A stretch of DNA of 8,187 bases, from contig JADHXT010000144.1 of assembly GCA_016782825.1 (NCBI GenBank), positions 1 to 8,187 on the forward strand, in the 5' to 3' direction. The translations under genes were made by a program, and so were the position numbers. This document shows positions 6,301 through 8,187 of the stretch, piece by piece; within the stretch, counting starts at the first letter, position 1; each line of letters starts with the position of its first letter. The DNA comes from Candidatus Brocadiia bacterium. Its GTDB lineage: Bacteria > Planctomycetota > PUPC01 > DSUN01. Below the pieces are notes generated by a model that saw only the letters and a program-made list of their open reading frames with translations, was not told the origin of the DNA and did not search any database.

Positions 6301-7693
6301 TGTGAGTCAGCCCCCTCACCTGGAAGGTACCGGGCTTCACGAACTTGCCCGGCACATTGTAGACGCCATGCTTGGCCGCTTCGGTGTCGCGGCCCAAATC
6401 GTCCATCCCGTCCCACCAGGCCGTGTTCTCTCCTTTGGGGAAGGGCGTCTCGCTCACGAGATTGCGCACCCGAACGCCTTTCTCGTCTTCGATCACCAGC
6501 GTGACAAGACCGTCTTCCTTCAGGGAGAACTTGATTGGAATGGGGGGATGGCCGAGGTCATCCCTGCGCACAGGCAGAGCTGCCGTGGCAAGACCCGCCT
6601 CGACCAGCGGGTGCAGGGCCATGATCTCGCCCAACCAGACCCGCTTGCCTCCTCTGGTCTTGCCGTTCAGATGCGGATGGCTCTCGGCAGTGGGCTTGGT
6701 CATGCGCGCACGCAACGCGCGCGTGGTGACTGTCTTACCGAAATCGACCCAGTTGAGCGCGAGCTGCAACGGGTACAAGTTCGCCAGATCCCCGAAGGTG
6801 CCCACAGACTCCCAGTCTTCCTGGGATGCGTCACGAAGTCCCTTGTCAGCAGGCCCTCTGTATGCCAGCACGTCACACTCACCAAAGCCGGCCCAGAGCA
6901 GAATCAGCCCGCGCAGCGACACCTCCTGAGGCCAGAGGAGGTCCAGGACTTCAGGAGATTGTTCTGAGACTACCCGCTCGGCTCCCTCTTCACCGTTGTC
7001 CCAGGCGCCCCAACATCCGTTGTTGCTCCCATCGTTGACCTTGAAGGCCTTACCCGCGTTGGCGGTTGTCAAGGCGATCGACTGATTGGCCATGTTCGCG
7101 AAGCGGTCACTCAGCACGCACACCCCACCCAGCCAGCCGGCATACGTCTTGTCGGTGAGCTCGGGGACATGCGTAAAGCGGATGGCGCGGGTGACTGTCT
7201 TGGGCGGCAGGACCCAGAGACCGAACTCCTCGCCATTGGCCTCCTTCCGCGTAACCTTGCGGCCCTGGAGACGCACGGCCGGAGTCCACTGCGAGTCGTC
7301 ATTCAGCTTCCCCGGATAGGTCGCATCGCTTCTCAGCACACTGAGTCTGCCGCCGGCGCGGGCCAAGACCGTGCCAACGGCGATTGCCTGCTTCCACCCG
7401 ATCCGCATGTGCCGCACACCAGGCGTCTTGCTGTCCGCGTAGTACATGCCGCTCCACTCGATACGGGAGTTCTTCGTCCAGACGATGAAGGATGGCCCCC
7501 GTCTGATCTCGAACGACTTCTCTTCGCCGTCCACCCATTGTGCAAATGCGGACCCATCCAAGTCTTCTCTCGAGAGAGGGGACACAAGAAGCTGACCTCC
7601 TGCTGGCTGTTCCCCGGCTGAGGCAGGCCATGCGGTCAGAGACACGAGAGCGACAAGGACCACAGTACTGGTGTTCCGCTCCAATGATCGCAT
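3371..7693 (-). CDS. Large secreted multidomain protein: galactose-binding-like, FlgD-like, NHL propeller and CBM9-like modules
   Basis: The protein has 1440 residues from ATG 7693; the frame also allows TTG at 7705. ATG is preferred: GGGAG (7706-7710) lies 12 bases upstream of it but abuts the TTG. A signal peptide with two Arg in its n-region and a hydrophobic core (TVVLVALVSLTAW) ends at ASA-GE (26/27). Residues about 60-200 and 205-362 look like two beta-sandwich, discoidin/galactose-binding-like modules. Residues about 385-480 resemble a FlgD-type Ig-like domain (FSLKEDGLVTLVIEDEKG, WWDGMDDLGR). Residues about 480-1170 form a propeller with NHL-type repeats: PSGVAFDVQGRLFVL (646), PQQIAFDRQGNIYVSD (690), PSGLTIDERGRLWVAE (745) and DGNVYIVDGG (about 1145). 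Residues about 1215-1440 form a CBM9-like domain beginning VVDGKLDEW. No membrane anchor, lipobox or known catalytic motif is seen. It probably acts outside the cytoplasm in glycan binding; function is unproven. The downstream glycosidase follows after 98 bp. Base composition is visibly less GC-rich than that gene. Confidence 0.85.
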   Translation of the reverse strand: MRSLERNTSTVVLVALVSLTAWPASAGEQPAGGQLLVSPLSREDLDGSAFAQWVDGEEKSFEIRRGPSFIVWTKNSRIEWSGMYYADSKTPGVRHMRIGWKQAIAVGTVLARAGGRLSVLRSDATYPGKLNDDSQWTPAVRLQGRKVTRKEANGEEFGLWVLPPKTVTRAIRFTHVPELTDKTYAGWLGGVCVLSDRFANMANQSIALTTANAGKAFKVNDGSNNGCWGAWDNGEEGAERVVSEQSPEVLDLLWPQEVSLRGLILLWAGFGECDVLAYRGPADKGLRDASQEDWESVGTFGDLANLYPLQLALNWVDFGKTVTTRALRARMTKPTAESHPHLNGKTRGGKRVWLGEIMALHPLVEAGLATAALPVRRDDLGHPPIPIKFSLKEDGLVTLVIEDEKGVRVRNLVSETPFPKGENTAWWDGMDDLGRDTEAAKHGVYNVPGKFVKPGTFQVRGLTHKELDLHLEFSVYNAGSPAWTTNDNTGGWTTNHTPPNCVEFVPGNKAPGGTPLVFIGSHVAEGGHGLIWVDLEGRKRGGRAHIGGGWTGAQHLARDKGREADAKTYLYVGSGWDKELRLTALTRQGDKQVVKYGFKSKADAALAGIAVHNGLMVCSLPAVNQLLFINAKGGKVLGTVGVKKPSGVAFDVQGRLFVLAGKELRRYMFPQPVAQNPKLPEPRVLVRDLEEPQQIAFDRQGNIYVSDRGRSHQVKVFKPEGEPLRKIGKPGMPKAGPYDRLHMNSPSGLTIDERGRLWVAEADMQPKRVSVWDQEGKLLKAFYGPSMYGGGGTLDHTDKTRFYFSAMEFELDWKKGKDKLVSVLYRKQKGDAFPPDAFGCNGLPEMPHYVNGRRYFSNWHTSNPTNGAGIATIWLDKRGGAVPVAAIGSVAGGNRGWGKLKEPEFLKRWPKGVDPKGNWWQNRALFSWTDWNVDARMQPDEVNMVNASSGGVTVMPDLRVVVSRVNEKTMVYKPIRFDRGVPVYDLTAGKVAATGVQGPASSGGDQALVTDDGWVVATNGIKPFHQYSVSGALKGETKWSYPNLWPGLHPSHEAPVAEMPGQIIGPTRLLGSFITPKNSDAGPCWVVNGNMGPMYMFTVDGLFVASIFQDVRVGKSWHMPVATRNMKLNKVSTHDENFWPSITQTEDGNVYIVDGGRTTLVRVDNLDTIRRLPTQRIQISEKDMIAAREYHTQRELARQKQEGSRTLNVAIRNTAPVVDGKLDEWKGSDWAAVDKRGVAAWLDSKSRPYNVSAAVCVSGGKLYAAWRTSEPELLRNSGEMANAAFKTGGALDIMIGADPKADPKRADPVKGDIRLLITKVKGRTLALVYRAVVPGTRDPVSFSSPWRTIHIDRVDDVSDQAQLAVEKGGHEISVPLAALGLEPVVGMKVKADIGVLRGDGSHTSQRVYWCNKGTAITSDVPSEAMLMPQLWGRWHFVDGK

Positions 7694-7748
7694 TGGCGGA
7701 TTCAACTCCCAGGTGCAACACGTGAGCGCGGCTACGCCATAGAGCCCC

Positions 7749-7778
7749 TATATACCGCGATCGGGGTCTTGAAGCCAA
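7749..7778 (-). promoter_or_regulatory. Candidate sigma70-type promoter for the large secreted protein
   Basis: On the minus strand TTGGCT (7773-7778) and TATATA (7749-7754) are 18 bases apart. Each matches four of six consensus positions. The predicted start near 7742 would leave a leader of about 50 bases before ATG 7693. The position upstream of a two-gene unit fits, but the match is moderate and sigma-factor preferences of the host are unknown. Confidence 0.4.
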
Positions 7779-7781
7779 GAC
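7766..7781. promoter_or_regulatory. Operator-like dyad over the candidate -35 box
   Basis: GTCTTG (7766-7771) and CAAGAC (7776-7781) form a perfect 6-bp inverted repeat around AAGC. The dyad fully covers the candidate -35 hexamer at 7773-7778, a position suited to repression by a dimeric regulator. No regulator gene is in the window, so the binding partner is unknown. Confidence 0.35.
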
Positions 7782-7809
7782 ACTTCCTCGGCCGGCTGTT
7801 CAGGTCCGT

Positions 7810-7838
7810 TTGCATCCCATTCCGACGTGAGGTAGGGT
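7810..7838 (+). promoter_or_regulatory. Weak candidate promoter for the divergent secreted protein
   Basis: TTGCAT (7810-7815) and TAGGGT (7833-7838) are separated by 17 bases, but each matches only three of six sigma70 consensus positions. It is listed because spacing and position fit a leader of about 50 bases before ATG 7898, and because its -35 lies back to back with the minus-strand candidate 31 bases away. Confidence 0.2.
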
Positions 7839-7858
7839 CGACTCTCGTAAGTGAGTCG
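7839..7858. promoter_or_regulatory. Inverted repeat near the expected start of the plus-strand transcript
   Basis: CGACTC (7839-7844) and GAGTCG (7853-7858) form a perfect 6-bp inverted repeat around 8 bases. It directly follows the weak -10 candidate at 7833-7838 and could be an operator at the transcription start or a hairpin in the leader. A CCAA-rich run follows (about 7864-7884), then the purine tract GAGAAGAAG directly against the ATG. Confidence 0.3.
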
Positions 7859-7897
7859 CCGTTCCCAACCAAGCCAACCCAACCGAGCGAGAAGAAG

Positions 7898-8187
7898 ATG
7901 ACGCACAACCACAGGACAATCCGCATCGCATCCGTCGTGCTCGCAAGTTCGATGCTGACGGGGTCCGCAGCCGGCGTCAAGCCTGCCGCGGACTACGTCT
8001 GGGTCGAGGGCGAGGCGCCTCAGTCCCAGAGCATGACCCGCCACCCCTGGTGGTATGACAAGGTGAAGACACATCTGCTCTCGAACGCCGACTTCATCTC
8101 CAACTGGTCCGCCAAGCAAGGTGAGGCCACCTACACCTTCGCCATACCGGCAACAAAAAAACACACGTTCTGGGTGCGGGCCAATAC
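7898..8187 (+). CDS. Secreted protein with N-terminal sugar-binding-like domain (3' end outside window)
   Basis: ATG at 7898 opens a frame with no stop through base 8187, giving 96 visible residues. The first 26 or so look like a signal peptide: a basic n-region with two Arg, the core IASVVLASSMLTG, and a likely cleavage near SAAG. The mature part starts YVWVEGEAP and continues with HPWWYDKVKTHLL, ISNW and YTFAIPATKKHTFWVRAN. An early E-G-E, a middle W and a late Y-x-F...FWVRAN pattern is what beta-sandwich modules of the CBM6/CBM35 type at the N terminus of secreted PVC-group proteins look like. I cannot see a catalytic domain because the gene is cut. No good Shine-Dalgarno is present; only a purine tract (GAGAAGAAG) abuts the ATG. 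The start is chosen because the signal peptide begins there. It is divergent from the large minus-strand protein and shares its 204-bp upstream region. Confidence 0.75.
   Translation, partial: MTHNHRTIRIASVVLASSMLTGSAAGVKPAADYVWVEGEAPQSQSMTRHPWWYDKVKTHLLSNADFISNWSAKQGEATYTFAIPATKKHTFWVRAN

Noticed and set aside
6702..6726. Alternating purine-pyrimidine GC-rich run with Z-DNA-like character.
   Set aside because: It is explained by Arg/Ala codons of the large protein (TTRALRARM) in a high-GC gene, and there is no sign of a regulatory role.
5558..6967. Open frame of 469 codons on the plus strand, antisense to the large secreted protein.
   Set aside because: No signal peptide, family motif or convincing ribosome-binding site; the minus strand carries clear NHL and FlgD-like motifs over the same bases.
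7703..7705. TTG as the start of the large secreted protein.
   Set aside because: The GGGAG tract directly abuts this codon, leaving no spacing, whereas ATG 7693 begins a normal signal peptide.
8155..8161. A_AAA_AAA in frame, a possible -1 slippery heptamer in the partial plus-strand gene.
   Set aside because: Only 26 bases follow, so no stimulatory structure or shifted frame can be assessed; a Lys-Lys pair explains it.

Overview
The window looks like a carbohydrate-use locus from a high-GC bacterium of the Planctomycetota or a close PVC relative. This rests on protein style: a cobalamin-methyltransferase-like URO-D paralogue, very large secreted proteins built from galactose-binding, FlgD-like, NHL and CBM9-like modules, and a propeller-plus-(alpha/alpha)6 glycosidase. 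No rRNA or housekeeping marker is present, so the phylum is an inference.

Layout. Bases 1-602 (+) hold the 3' half of a URO-D superfamily gene. It converges on the next gene across 117 bp that contain a long imperfect inverted repeat. Bases 720-3272 (-) encode an 850-residue putative glycoside hydrolase with an N-terminal five-bladed propeller and a C-terminal trehalase/GH63-like domain. A short palindromic element sits inside its reading frame. Ninety-eight bp upstream lies the stop of a 1440-residue secreted multidomain protein, 3371-7693 (-). These two genes share a strand and probably a transcript. A 204-bp divergent intergenic region (7694-7897) carries a plausible promoter, a weaker one and two dyads. 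From 7898 (+) another secreted protein begins and runs off the window.

Working together (inference). The 1440-residue protein has carbohydrate-binding modules and a propeller but no catalytic signature I recognise, so it is likely a binding or scaffold partner. The downstream protein supplies the probable glycosidase activity. The divergent gene starts with a signal peptide and a sugar-binding-like beta-sandwich and may belong to the same saccharide-processing set. The URO-D-like gene could be a methyl-transfer enzyme of an adjacent, unseen operon.

The sequence features most worth checking are the palindromic element fixed in frame inside the glycosidase, the well-placed internal ribosome-binding site at codon 30 of the same gene, and the visible GC drop between the two co-directional genes. 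I saw no RNA gene, CRISPR array, transposase, integrase or defence gene. No intergenic stretch exceeds 300 bases.
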